Shown here: piece by piece, positions 11,425-22,316 of the stretch
Layout: each line of letters begins with the position of its first letter
Position numbering within the stretch: position 1 is the stretch's first letter
Position numbers and translations under genes: made by a program
From: Argyresthia goedartella
Lineage: Eukaryota > Arthropoda > Insecta > Lepidoptera > Argyresthiidae
Direction: 5' to 3'
Assembly (NCBI GenBank): GCA_949825045.1
Contig: OX463816.1
Location: 13,077,579 to 13,141,578 of the forward strand
DNA: 64,000 nt
The notes under the pieces: generated by a model
The model's input: only the letters and a program-made list of their open reading frames with translations
The model's database searches: none
Told to the model about the DNA's origin: nothing

Positions 11425-12609
11425 ACGACTTCACCTGACGCGGATGAAAAACCGCGTGGTTTGAGTTCGATTAGTCAAATTGTACAGCGGAAAAATAGTT
11501 ACCCGAGTCTAATCTAGACCCACGACCCCGCTGCCGCTGCCGCTGCCAGTCGGCATGGTGGGTATTTTAATCAGACATTCTCAAATGGATTTTTTATTGA
11601 GTGCTGACGCTGCCTGCCTGCCTTCCTTTTTATGGTTATCAAATCAGGCGAGGTTAAAGGAATGCGTGGTGAATGCCTTCTTGGCGTCTCGTGTGTTGTT
11701 TTAATTAGTAAGCTGATTACAAACGCTTTGTTGTAATGCAAAGACTTTGCTGTGTAAGCGTAATTCTAAGCCGTTTGCGGCAAGATTTACAAAATGGCTA
11801 ATTAGATTCCTTTGCTAATGGTAACACAACTGAATTACTGCATCCTTTTAACTTTAACACTGGTTTAGATGACTTTGTCATAAAATTACATTAATTTATG
11901 GAGCCGTTGTGATGTAGATGAGGTATTTTATTCTGTGTTGTTTGTAGGTAAGTGGCTTATCTCTAGCACGCTCGATTGCTTTCATTGCAACATTGAGTCT
12001 CAAATTGTTAGTCGAAGTGCACATTAAACGAAGCCCATTGTCTACGGTTACGCTAGATTTAATAATTTGAACACAAAACCATCATAATTTCATGGAAGTT
12101 ACCTATTCGGGAGGTTAATTCCAACGCAGAGTTTATTCTAATGCTTGTCCACGTCCATTCGTTGTGTATTAACACATATTAATATATCAGGGTTGTGCTG
12201 TCTAACTTTTAAATATAATTTGATGTTTGAAAATGCTTGTTTAAGTTAACTATCTGTTATATCTATTTTAATCTATGAATGCTTTTAGTCGACTAAATCT
12301 AACACGGTCATCACATTTATCTTTCCTTCCAACTACAGCCACTAAATCAAAAACTCTCTTAACCAAATTAATTATAAAACTTCCTGAAGGTGATTCCACT
12401 CAACATTAGTAGCGACAAACTGTTGACTAATTTTAGTCACACCACTAAAGATATTTTAGGCGATGGCGCTCGTTTCAGTGCGACTAAAAAAACGTTAATA
12501 GTGCACGCTGGCGTAATTTATGGGCACCCTACTTTACAAGCATAATAAACAATGTTGTTTTAGATTTAGATTCAACCCTCTTACTATCCTTCAACCGAAT
12601 AATTACAGT
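11425..12609. other. Unassigned sequence with a short GCC repeat
   Basis: A (GCTGCC)-type repeat sits at about 11529-11548 ('gctgccgctgccgctgccag'). Otherwise AT-rich sequence without a recognised gene or repeat. Confidence 0.4.
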
Positions 12610-12752
12610 CATGGTTTTTTATCTATCTAAGTTTAATATTTATCTATATAAGTATGTGTATCGTTGTCTAGTACCCAAGATATAGGGAATCCTAGTTTGG
12701 GGCTGGATCAATGTGTCTTAATAGTGTCCAAGGTATTATTATTATTTACTAT
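12610..12752 (+). repeat. 5'-truncated SINE, family S2 with 'tail 1'
   Basis: From 'gtcatggttttttatctatctaag' to 'gtgtccaaggtattattatt', the sequence is nearly identical to the tail of the complete SINE at 17332-17575. It includes 'tatgtgtatcgttgtctagt' and 'aatcctagtttggggct'. The tRNA-like head is missing, as expected of a 5'-truncated retroposed copy. It ends in an (ATT)n run. Confidence 0.8.
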
Positions 12753-14707
12753 CCATTTGAGCATAAGTAGCTGAAAGAGCAGTAATTTGGTATGAATGGA
12801 GTATAGTTTGATCTCTGAAATGTCACGAATGGCCACGACGTACTAATTACTTTTTCAAGTTATTTTTAAATCTTGATAAAAGGCCTTATATTTGGAATAG
12901 CAGCAGTATTAGTCGTTAAAGTTATGAGGTCTCCTAAATTGAACTTCGTAAACACTAAACACTATCCTGTACAGGCAAGCAATACTGCTTATTATCCGCT
13001 GATACCACATGCTGAATTAGTTTCCGTAATTTCGGTGTCGCCAAGTTTCAAGCTACGTTACTTCAGTGCCGCTAACAAAATAGACTCAGTCTAACTCTGT
13101 GGTCTGTGTTTCGGACACAAAAAAAAACTTTGATTTTGTTACGCCAGTATTGCTCACCCCCGGGGCCTTCACATCCAACTTATTCGGCCAGCCTACAAAG
13201 AGTGTATGATAAATGGCAGCCGAAGTTGGGACAATGGCCAAATTCCGAACTACTACTTAACTTTCAGTGTAATTGAACAGGAGACTGACATTGGGACTTC
13301 GCGCATTCTCTTAACATTCGTACATTACGTCCATTTTATCGCTCTCGCAAATTGCATGATCAGAAGAGAATTTGTGCCGTTTGAGTTTAGCTAAATACTT
13401 TTACATTCCGTAAAATAAAAATAAAATTTCTTTATCGCAACTAGTTGTCAGGAATTTGACACATATTTCATCAAATCAACATTGTTATGAAGTTTAAATG
13501 AAATCCCGGTTATTAACAAAGTTCCGTACACATTTCAACGCTTCGCTAAGTACCTATACGAAGTAATTAACTAAATACAAAGTTTAAGTAATTAACCAGG
13601 AGGCTGCGTTGCTGACGAATTCGTAGAAGAAACTGGGTAAAACGGTCTCCGCTATACAGTTCGTAAATGGATTTTTCTTCCCATAAGTCGCTTCCCGTAG
13701 ATTTAAAACATCATGCCTTCTTTATGAGACAAGATTAACACGTTGATCACATATCCAAAGTTTGCAAAACAATAAAATAAAATAAAAAAATACTAAGGAT
13801 ACAGAAAAAGAGATTAGGGAATATTAAATATCAATATTAGATATTTCGCTACGAATAATAAGTAAAGCAGGAAAGGAACTCTTTGAAAACATCGTAATGC
13901 CATCAACACCATACAGATGAATGGATGACGGAGCCTCGTATTTGATCTCTTACCTCGTCCATTTGAAATAGGCCTTTACAGGCCATATTATTACTAATAG
14001 CGATGGCAAATGAGATCGGAAAGGACACGTGTACGTACAAGCCCGTAATGGATTAACTTCTGTAAATGCAACTAGGTACTAGAACCACGAGACGAGTAGG
14101 CGAGTTGAGTTGAGTTGAGCGCTTTTAGGTGGTATCCCAACGGATGCTATTTTTCGAAATATTTGCTCCGATTTTTTAAATCGCGATCTAAAGTGAGAAC
14201 TTTAAAACGTTCAGGTCTGCGTATATGTTTGACGTGACAATAGTCGGCCTATGTTCATATTCTTTATTTATAACCTAACGTCAAATGTAGAGAGAATTAA
14301 TTCAAAATCAGAAATCAGAACTTTCACTTAGTTATTAACGTAAGCTGTCACCTTTATTCGCATTTAATAGGCGCAGAGTAAACCAAAGTGAAAACAAAGA
14401 TAAGCAGAATAATGGATGCGAAATAGAGACGAAATGTCAGGACATTTCATAGCCAGCCGCCACGAAGGGTCATCAAAATATTTAACGAAAGATCATAAAA
14501 GGATATTGCGCTGACTCTTCGACTTTTAGTAGTCGTTCCCAACGTAATTAATGACACGTGACTGGTTAACAAACCTATATAACTTATGTAGTTACACTTG
14601 TTTCATGTGTGACGATTCGCGAATGTAAGCGAGCGAGCGGTCGATTATATAGCTTACATAATATTTGGCACGTTTAGTGAATAGATCGAATCAGGGCCAT
14701 TCTATAA
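12753..14707. other. Unassigned sequence
   Basis: Short frames at 12873-13094 and 13206-13394 show no domain. The stretch 14100-14118 holds 'gttgagttgagttgagc', a small tandem repeat. No recognised gene. Confidence 0.35.
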
Positions 14708-14830
14708 CTAATGTGACGTTACTCTTGCCCCCTGTCACGGGAAAATGGAGTATTTAGAATAACTGGCTCAACCCAGCAGCAATTGTGTCCCCACTACCTC
14801 GTATGGGAAATGGCATGACGCGATCCTTAT
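14708..14830 (-). repeat. Family B, copy 2
   Basis: Shares 'ccccctgtcacgggaaaatggagtat' and 'ataactggctcaa' (reverse orientation) with the copy at 877-1018. It is followed by 'cctcgtatgggaaatggcatgacgcg', which corresponds to the segment that became the 31-bp minisatellite unit at 55.4 kb. Confidence 0.7.
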
Positions 14831-14924
14831 TCTATAACAAATTAGGCTCGCTCTCGTTATGAGTTATCTATTTATTATTAATTGTATGCTAAAACTTCTG
14901 TCAGTTTCAAACGAACCGCCAAAA

Positions 14925-14985
14925 TTCAAAATTCTTTATTATCTGTAAATATTAACATATGTTAAGGAAACGTTATTTATTGCCT
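14925..14985 (-). repeat. LINE-type 3' tail fragment
   Basis: Reads on the minus strand as 'gttaatatttacagataataaagaattttgaattttg'. Related tails are at 41718-41800 (minus) and 54040-54100 (plus), each ending in a different short tandem motif. This arrangement is typical of 3' ends of CR1/L2-like LINEs, though the clade is an inference. Confidence 0.5.
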
Positions 14986-15311
14986 CTCCTCACATTACAA
15001 CACTGCGTGAGAAGAGGGCACAGAAACTGAACTGAACTGAAACTGATTGATTTTTTGATCTCTTTTAAATATAGGTTTTGTAACTAGGACAAATATTATC
15101 GTCGACGTCGTCAATAGCTATGTAATCACTCGGGAAGCCCCCTTAAGTTGTAGACTGGTTAGATAGGAACAGTCCTAGTAGTTCGTAACCGTACAAGGTA
15201 TATGTGTCACGGTGATGATGATACGTAGAGGTTATAGTGTGTGTGTGTGTGTGTGTAGAGAATAGCTATCGAGTTAGTATTCCTGCGTGCGTGACTGACT
15301 TAAACTTTAAT
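14986..15311. other. Unassigned sequence with (GT)n tract
   Basis: A short GT microsatellite lies at about 15239-15256. Nothing else recognised. Confidence 0.5.
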
Positions 15312-15472
15312 GGTGTATCGTATAAAATGTAGCCCATCGATGTCCCCACCGAGGGGCACAGGCCTTTGACCAGATACGAGAAAGATTGAGCCACACTCCA
15401 CAACGCTGGCTCAGTGCGTGTCGGTAGATGGGTTTTATGACTACCTGCTACCAAGTAGCGATAGAAGCCAGG
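15312..15472 (+). repeat. Family A, copy 2 (3'-truncated)
   Basis: Shares 'atgtccccaccgaggggcac' and 'ctggctcagtgcg' with the copy at 72-480. The match stops at 'agcgatagaagccag', where it joins core-K sequence directly. Confidence 0.75.
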
Positions 15473-15612
15473 GCCTATCGCTTCGCTCACCCCCTTTACC
15501 CTTCACCTAAGCTACTACTACTTTAGCCCTGATTTTTTTGCAACTTTTGGTGTTCATTTATCCATTTTGGGTAGGAAAAAATATTTTGGTGATCATAATA
15601 TTTGTTGCCCTT
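15473..15612 (+). mobile_element. Core-K fragment with K2 right end
   Basis: Begins in 'cgcttcgctcacccccttta', continues 'cccttcacctaagctac' and 'gccctgat', then switches to 'gcaacttttggtgttcattt', 'cattttgggtagg' and 'ttttggtgatcataatattt'. The last part matches the 62.2 kb element (reverse complement) rather than the K1 ends at 7.3 kb. The left half of the element is absent where it meets family A. Confidence 0.75.
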
Positions 15613-16169
15613 AATTTTTGTATTTATCTATGTAGTGATTAGGGTGGAGGAGCGTTTTCCAAATTAATTTATGAAACGCCTTGAAACTCGAATTATATTA
15701 TAAATACTTGAACTAAATTAACGCAAAGCCAAAATAATGTACAATATTAATGCTAGGTGACATTTATTAAAGCGTTGGTCTATGTATGTACATAAAAAAA
15801 AAAGTTAGGTCTGTATTATATGATTTGTGTGCTCATAGTACACATATATATACGTGCGTACATATATATTATATGTCTCGTAAGCCCCTTATTGTAAAAG
15901 AAGCAAGTTTAGTTAGAGATTTAGATAGCGCTACCAAACTTAGGACACCTGACTTGAATTTAAATCACCACACAATGGCCGAGCAAAGTGCATTGGATTA
16001 AGGACACTGTATACCATCGCCCGTTCACCTTCACTTCCTACTAAGGACAGACCTCATGCCACCGTACTTAAGTATAACACTTAGCGACTGCAGATCTTAC
16101 CTAACATGGGGCAGGAGTTCATCATTGTGGGGCTAAATGGCCGCATGCTCAAAGTGCTGCGCAATTTAA

Positions 16170-16532
16170 GGCTCAAGATCACACAAAAACACTGTCGTCA
16201 GCGCTTTTGCATTAAATAAAATAAAATAAAATAATTTTCTACTAAATTCATCGTTCTCAAAAAAAAATATTATTCACAATGAGATTTCATATTGATTTTT
16301 CTCACAATTTGTATACCTAAGTTGTTCTCTTTTAGAGCTCCTTATCAATCCTTAAATTTTATCAATTAGCTCATTTCCGTTTTTCGGCAAATTCGAAAAC
16401 ACACCTAATTTTTCACGTTACCGGGCGGCCCGATGCTATTCCGCGCCGCCCGCTACCCCGCCAGTTCCGCTACCCCGCCAGAAGACGACGGGCAAATGTG
16501 GCGCCCCTCACCTCAGCAGCCAGAACTGGGCC
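16170..16532 (+). mobile_element. TTAA-flanked MITE, copy 1
   Basis: About 363 bp, bounded on both sides by TTAA (16166-16169 and 16533-16536). Ends are GGCTCAAGATC and GAACTGGGCC, so the inverted ends are short and imperfect (GGCYCA). The GC-rich interior contains 'ggcggcccgatgctattccg' and a duplicated 'ccgctaccccgccag'. Copies in reverse orientation are at 45052-45513 and 52003-52482. TTAA duplications are known for piggyBac and Kolobok superfamilies; which one mobilised this family cannot be told from these ends. Confidence 0.8.
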
Positions 16533-16536
16533 TTAA

Positions 16537-17331
16537 ATGCTGACTAATCGTCACTAGTGCTATCGCGGAGGTGGCGATTGTGATGTTTCCTCATAAAGCA
16601 TTCCATCACCGTCCATCGATATTGCAATTACAGTGATTGTAGAAATGTGATTACTTTCCGCCAAGTTTTATATTGTGAACATCGTTAATAGCCACGGCCT
16701 ACGGCACGTTTGAAAAATATTCGACAACCATCAACAACATAATCGCTAACAGTTTAACATTACCAAAACGATTACCTGACAGTATGTTATGGTTATTAAC
16801 CAATTCAGAAGAGCCAACTATTCTTTCATTCGAATAAGAATTACTATGACCTGAGGCTATTCGTAATATGATGCAACTAGACGTGTGTAGAGAACTGCGG
16901 TAAAGATATTTCGGTCACGAAATATTGGGCAAATATGCAGTGATATGAAAATAGATTTTGTTTAGGATTTCGCCATTATTTCACGTAGGTACCGTAATAG
17001 TAGGCACAAATTAACACGCTTACTGCGGGGCTTCTGTAGGCTCACTTTCCTACGGTGCGGTAGAGGGTCGCCAGCCCCACCCTGCGTTTTTCGCCAGACG
17101 TTTTTTTTTTTAAATATTATATAGGTACTTAACATTTCTCAAGAGTGAGATAATATACCTCTGACCTCGCCCCAGGCTCTGAATAATGAAAATTGACAAA
17201 CTATGTGAGGTTGGAAGACCCCATTCAGTACCAGATGAGCGGTACATTGCAGAGATGAGCGCTTCACTTAGCTCTTTCATGTTAGATCTTGTTCTGTCAA
17301 ATATTTATTAATATCTGACGACCCGAATGGC
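16537..17331. other. Unassigned sequence
   Basis: AT-rich with no recognised gene. A T-run at 17101-17111 and a GC-rich patch at 17020-17095 are the only features I note. Confidence 0.4.
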
Positions 17332-17575
17332 CTTGTCGGCAGTGACTCTGCCTAAGAAGCCAAGGGTCCCGGGTTCTAGTCCCGGTGGGGACAAATATTT
17401 GTTTGATGAGAACGGATGTTTGTACCCTAGTCACGGTTGTTTATCTATCTAAGTATAATATTTATCTATATAAGTATGTGTATCGTTGTCTAGTACCCAA
17501 GATACGGGGAATCCTAGTTTGGGGCTAGAGCAATGTGTGTAAATAGTGTCCAAGGTATATTTATCTAAGTATGTA
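17332..17575 (+). repeat. SINE, family S2, with 'tail 1'
   Basis: The tRNA-like head reads 'cttgtcggcagtgactctgcc' (A-box region) and 'gtcccgggttctagtcccgg' (B-box region). It is followed by 'ggggacaaatatttg', then 'tagtacccaagatacgggga', and ends at 'aatagtgtccaagg'. Heads of the same type are at 37755 and 63033, but with a different 3' part ('tail 2'). The RNA polymerase III promoter in the head would drive its own transcription; movement would depend on a LINE. Confidence 0.8.
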
Positions 17576-17811
17576 GTTCCTAAATACACAATCCAAACAC
17601 GCACTTTTGGTATTTAACCTTGTTATTAATTGCTTCTAACATACAAAGTCATGTATACTGAGTAAAAGTAGTCAGATGGTGATAACTAGGTAGAGGTAAG
17701 GTCAGGGTCATAAAGCTCTTTCATGCATGCTGCATGCGAGCTGAGATGAGGTATGGCTGAAGTTCAGGGGTTAAGCAAATTGCTGAGCTACCCTTTGAGA
17801 ACCACTTTGAC

Positions 17812-17960
17812 GACCTGTGTGGCGTTGCGGTTCGAGGCTCTGCTCACAAGAGAGAGGTTTTGGGTTCGAATCTCGGCTGGTCGAAAATGAAAAAAAACCC
17901 AGGTGTAGGGGTGTGCACTAGTGTGGGGCCAAAATCAATGTCAGTGCTCAAGTCATGTCA
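17812..17960 (+). repeat. SINE, family S1, diverged copy
   Basis: Head 'gacgacctgtgtggcgttgcgg' with B-box-like 'gggttcgaatctc', followed by 'tagtgtggggccaaaatcaatgt'. It is more diverged than the S1 copies at 43815, 51025 and 56924. An open frame from 17921 starts within it and is not considered a gene. Confidence 0.7.
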
Positions 17961-19049
17961 AGAAATGTTTCATGTTACTTTGTCAAAGAATTAACCTATT
18001 CACATACCATGAGTTTTATTTTATATGTACTTTAAAAAAAGTACAGCGTGAAGACTGCTGCATAATAGCAGATGGGTATAAATGTGTTATATACAGTTAT
18101 ATCATCTCCATTTATAAGTCTACTGATACCACTAAACTAGAACTTTTTAAAGAAACGTTAGCTGCAAGATGGTAATTTGGTAAAAATACTAACTACGGAA
18201 TTAATTCAACGCGAATGCGAAACTTGACCCACTTAAAGCAATTTACATTTCTGCTGTGTCCGTAACTTTGTATGTTGCGGATTATTTCTTCGTCCGCCTT
18301 CATCGGACGAATGCATTTCTACTGCTTATTTTCAAAACAAAACAAAATGTCGTAGTACAGGGCACCAGACTGCCTTGCGACATTATTGCACAAAAAAAAT
18401 CTGCAGAAAGTATCTAAGGCAGGTAATCATTCTGTGTCATACATATTTTATCGGTTCGATGAAGATTCAAGCCATAAAGGAGTTAAACGAGGTTAACACA
18501 AAAGAAATCTTGAAGCGGTTAAGAAAAAATACTTCAAATGCTACATGAAATACGTAAAGTCACGACCTGAAATGACTTCGTTGAGTTCAGTAAGGTTAAT
18601 ATTCTAAACAGTTAGTCCGTTGTTTAAGTAATTGGTCTTTACCGTTCATTTTGGTGCTACGCTGATGCGTGGTCGGCCTACATTCAGTTTCTCTAATGGA
18701 GTATCACAGAATCAACTTTCTTGTTGAAGTGACGTGATTAGACTATACACCAGAAATACTTAAGTATTATGGCTATCGAATATATTATGGCTCAGCATAG
18801 TGTAGCTAAACAAAACAAATCAAACATTATATCACTAGTTAATCGTCGTGTATTTCCCGATTGATGATGGGATGACACCCTCAGAGACGCATTGAGTTAC
18901 TCCGACAAATTTGTGTATCGTTGAAAACAAAATAAGTAATGTATATGCTATTGTATTTTATATAGTTGAGATTTATATTTTATTTTATTAGGTATATTTT
19001 ATAAGTAATTTTCGTACGTATGTATACAGTTTTATTACGCACTAGGACT
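17961..19049. other. Unassigned sequence
   Basis: Nothing recognised beyond chance-length open frames. Overall AT-rich. Confidence 0.35.
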
Positions 19050-19195
19050 GTCCTGTTTCATAAACACTCCTGTCTTGCCTAGGTTTTCTGGAAGAAATCT
19101 CTCTTTAGAGATAATCTCGCCATTGCCTATAAAATTTATTGTAACTGTCTGTTTATCTATATTTTCTGTGCAATAAAGTATATTAATATAAATAT
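19050..19195 (+). repeat. LINE 3' untranslated tail fragment
   Basis: 'ctgtcttgcctaggttttctggaagaaatc', 'agataatctcgccattgcc' and 'ttctgtgcaataaagtat' form a 3' end that I recognise as common in lepidopteran LINE remnants. It includes an AATAAA signal near its end. No coding part is attached. Confidence 0.6.
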
Positions 19196-19204
19196 GCTAC
19201 GGTC

Positions 19205-19560
19205 AAGATAATGATTCGGTTATTTTGCATACACACCGGATATTATTCATACTTACCAAAATCGATGGTTAAAGTAATTAATACAGCAAGATTTATCACA
19301 TTAGCCGGTTAGTATATGTCATCACCACACGTCCGTGGTGAATATGATTAATACTGATTTGCACAGCTAATATCAGTGCAAATAATTGCGGTAGCTTAGG
19401 TGAAAGGTAAAGCGGTGAATATTAATAATAACCGTTTAAGGTAGTAAATCGGACTGGTTTTGGCTATATTTATTATACTCACCAAAATCAGTGGTTAGTA
19501 TCAATACTTACGGGTAATTACGTATACTAACCGGATTTATTGAGTTGACCATAACATATA
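19205..19560 (-). mobile_element. Chimeric MITE-like sequence with part of core K (K4)
   Basis: The outer part carries 'ccggttagtatatg' near 19300 and the near-inverse 'gtatactaaccgg' near 19524. Two direct copies of 'accaaaatc(ga/ag)tggtta' lie near 19256 and 19483. Between them are 'tactgatttgcacagc' (a K1 arm) and 'gcggtagcttaggtgaaaggtaaagcgg' (core K, reverse orientation). The boundaries are approximate. It looks like core-K material inside another family's ends. Confidence 0.55.
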
Positions 19561-19924
19561 CATTCAATACTTAGGACGTGTTTTTTAACTACCTACTCAG
19601 AATAGACACGTGCGGACACTCCATAATCCTTGTAAACACAAAAGGTCGATACCATCTACAATTAGCACCAATTAACACATCGGCGAAGTACAAATGACAA
19701 ACAATCATAGCATCCTCAGTATTGCGGCATGCGTCCTTAAATGCGACGGGTGATGCATACGAGGGAAGACATAATGAGGAGCGTAGAGTCGATCATGCGT
19801 AGAAGACAAGGCTCCGTGTACTGGACTTTGAGTTGATATCTTTGGAGATACCTCAACAGTGAAATGAGCGTGCTGCCTGCGCGTAAGTGGAATCACCGAC
19901 TCATCTCGAGATTTAACATAGAAA

Positions 19925-20520
19925 TGGCTAGTATTTAATCGCACATCAAAAACTGAGTTGCACAGCAAAAAAGGATCAACAAAAACACTTTTTATGTTTT
20001 AAATATTTTATCTACACACGTATCATAAACCCTCTTTACTGCGTCCAAAAACCGCACGTTACGATCAGCATAATGTTAAACTACTTTGAAAAACTCATTT
20101 CTTATCTGAATATTGAACATTATGACCATAATGTGTAAATTTTCTACATATTATGACATTCAAATTTCGAACGCCGACGCCCGCCTGTGTGCCGCCACTA
20201 CTTTGTCTGTGAAGTTGGTACTACAGAACAAGCTAAACAACTCAATGCCACAATGCCGGTCAAATGTACGGTTCCCGAACACATCAAAGAGAGATTATGA
20301 TATGTGTATAGATAAACTAGTGTATGTAACCGTACATAATTAGGCATTATGTATCAGTCACATAAACTACTATTATGTGTACTTAAGTTTATGTTTTAAG
20401 TATTTTTTGTTGTTCTTAGATGTTCAACCTAACACGAAGGATAAAGGGGGCTTCGCTTCGCTCACCCCCTTTATTTGTTGTGCAAATCAGTATTTTTGAT
20501 GTGCAGTTTAATATTTCCCA
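19925..20520 (+). mobile_element. K1 MITE interrupted by a second MITE
   Basis: Same element as at 7336-7584. The left end TGGCTAGTATTTAATCG is at 19925 and the right end 'gatgtgcagtttaatatttccca' closes at 20520. It is flanked by TAGAAA on both sides (19919-19924 and 20521-20526), or ATAGAAA if the last A is counted in the flank. It is split after 'aaatattttat' by a 361-bp insertion and resumes at 'gtgtacttaagtttatg', exactly as in the uninterrupted copy at 23.8 kb. This shows the relative ages: the K1 element inserted first. Confidence 0.85.
20012..20372 (+). mobile_element. MITE N nested in the K1 MITE
   Basis: Insertion of about 361 bp with a possible TTAT duplication (20008-20011 and 20373-20376). 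It has a subterminal inverted repeat: 'tttatctacacacgtatcataaaccctcttt' at 20007-20037 against 'aaagagagattatgatatgtgtatagataaa' at 20286-20316. A reverse-oriented sibling lies at 37993-38435. No coding capacity; the 76-codon frame inside is incidental. Confidence 0.8.
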
Positions 20521-20708
20521 TAGAAAATTAGACGAGTCAAAAATTTTTCGTTTAACATTTTCAGTTGCTTTCATCAATTTAAGTTAAAAAAGTATACAAT
20601 GTTAATCGTAATTATATTAGGAACTAGAACAAATGTTCTAATAAAAAAATAAAATTTTGTTTTTAAAGTACTGGAAATTTGGGCGCTGTTTTCTGAAATA
20701 CAGGTCTG

Positions 20709-20760
20709 AAAAAACAGAAGCACCTGCTGCCTAGATCAGCAGCAGGTGCTTCTGTTTTTT
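20709..20760. repeat. Perfect hairpin, 22-bp stem
   Basis: Arms 20709-20730 ('aaaaaacagaagcacctgct' plus gc) and 20739-20760 are exact reverse complements around an 8-base loop. No sibling copy without the hairpin is visible in the window. Confidence 0.9.
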
Positions 20761-20966
20761 ACTTGTGAAACCAAATCTAGCCTTCAATTAACAGCACTAT
20801 TTTAACTAATGAGTTTATTTCTTTTTGTGACAAAAAATATTATAATTATTATAATTTTTAAGCAAGCAAGTAAGTTTAATCTCAAAATAACTTTTCCTGA
20901 ATACTCCATTGCAAGTTGCCTACTGTTGCCGTCTGAAAGCGACATATATCGCTCGTGGTCTTGGCG

Positions 20967-21098
20967 CCGGTTTCTGAATTGAGAAATTCACAAAGTTGAT
21001 TCTTAAGTATCGTTATGTCCCATTCTTTTTTGTGACATCTGCAGAGACAGATCGATACTTAAGTATTTGATCAGTGAAATTCTCAATTCAGAAATCGG
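20967..21098. mobile_element. 132-bp foldback element
   Basis: The left arm 'ccggtttctgaattgagaaattcac' and right arm 'gtgaaattctcaattcagaaatcgg' are near-perfect inverses. Inner arms 'cttaagtatcg' and 'cgatacttaag' also pair. This is the structure of a very short MITE. No other copy is seen here. Confidence 0.8.
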
Positions 21099-21354
21099 AG
21101 GATAGTCAATTGAGGCCGCTCCAAAGTAACAGTCAATATCGAATATTGTGATTGTGCGCTCTTGCATAACATCGATCAGAATGCCGCGCCTTGTGATGAG
21201 ACAAATGAAGAGGAACTAAACGCTACACTAATGCAATTGGACTACAACATGCGAGTAAATAATAAAACGGTTTGAAAATAATATGGCTTCGGAAAACAAG
21301 TCGTCAATTTAGAGTATTTTGAGTTCTAGTTTTGTTTTTGAATTATAAAATTAT

Positions 21355-22316
21355 GAGCTAGTCAAGTGCAAGTCGGACTCGCACTCGAAGGGTTCCATAC
21401 CATCGTAGAAGGAAACGCATAAAACACAGGTTATAATTTGAGTTTGTTGTCAGGGGTACACGAAACGTCTCGTGTACCCCTAACAACAAACTCAAATTTT
21501 TAAACTAAGAATAGCTTCCAAGGCCGTACAAAAAATTAAAAAGAGTGATGTCTATGAACTATGCATGGCCGGAAGTGGGCAGAGAATGAGAAATGTATTT
21601 ACACAAATACGAATAAACATACTTTTTATAATTAGAATGAACAATTATAATTTTAGTTTAATTGTTCATTCAAAAATCGCAAATAAATATTACCGTACCT
21701 TAAACGGAATCGTTATAAAAGTAATGTGAAAGAATATTAAACGACCGAATTCTGAACCGATTAAGTTAAAATTTGGTACACTTGTGTATTTATGTACTAG
21801 AAATATCATCGAAGGCCATAGGTGAGGTCAACATTTGTTATTAGATGATAACCAGCATCATGGATGTGCTGTTTTACCTCTCATCACCCACATAATTAAT
21901 TTGTCGCTTACCTAATGTTCCCCTACCCAACACGTCCAATCCCGCCTCCTCTAAATATCCAAAACTACTGCCTCTAAAACTTTGAAAAAATACCGTTACA
22001 TGTAGGTATATAGATCTTTACCTGAATATGACAGGAAAATTATTGAGAAATGTATGGCGCACAATCAGAAAATATAACTAAAGTGTTCAAACTCATATGA
22101 AAAGTCAAATAAAAGGGCTGGTTGCAAGTATCTCTTTTTTTTTGATAATTTTGAAATACTTAATTAAAAGGCTATTTAAGAAAATACGGAAAATCCCCGT
22201 ACAAGAACCATTGTGCAGTGGTAAGGAACCCTCCGAAGTCCGAACGGATGGACTGCGGAGGCTAAGTAATAGGAATTTGGCAGCCTTCGTGTACGGTACC
22301 CTAAAAATGATAGTAT
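21355..22316 (+). repeat. Family C element, long copy
   Basis: Begins 'agctagtcaagtgcaagtcggactcgcactcgaagggttcc' and ends 'gtgtacggtaccctaaaaatga'. The interior contains 'aaggccgtac', 'ggccggaag' and 'ataattagaatgaacaattataa', matching the long copy at 51362-52690. A near-perfect hairpin (21436-21497) interrupts it about 80 bp from the start. The frame at 22097-22318 is read through this repeat and is not a gene. Confidence 0.75.
21436..21497. repeat. Hairpin with 28-bp stem inside family C
   Basis: Left arm 21436-21463 and right arm 21470-21497 are reverse complements with one G/T difference, around the loop 'aacgtc'. Arms begin 'atttgagtttgttgt' and end 'caaactcaaat'. The matching position in the 51.4 kb copy carries a different foldback. 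Confidence 0.9.

Noticed and set aside
15786..16001. 71-codon open frame, plus strand
   Set aside because: Low-complexity start (KKKVR...) and no domain. Not supported.
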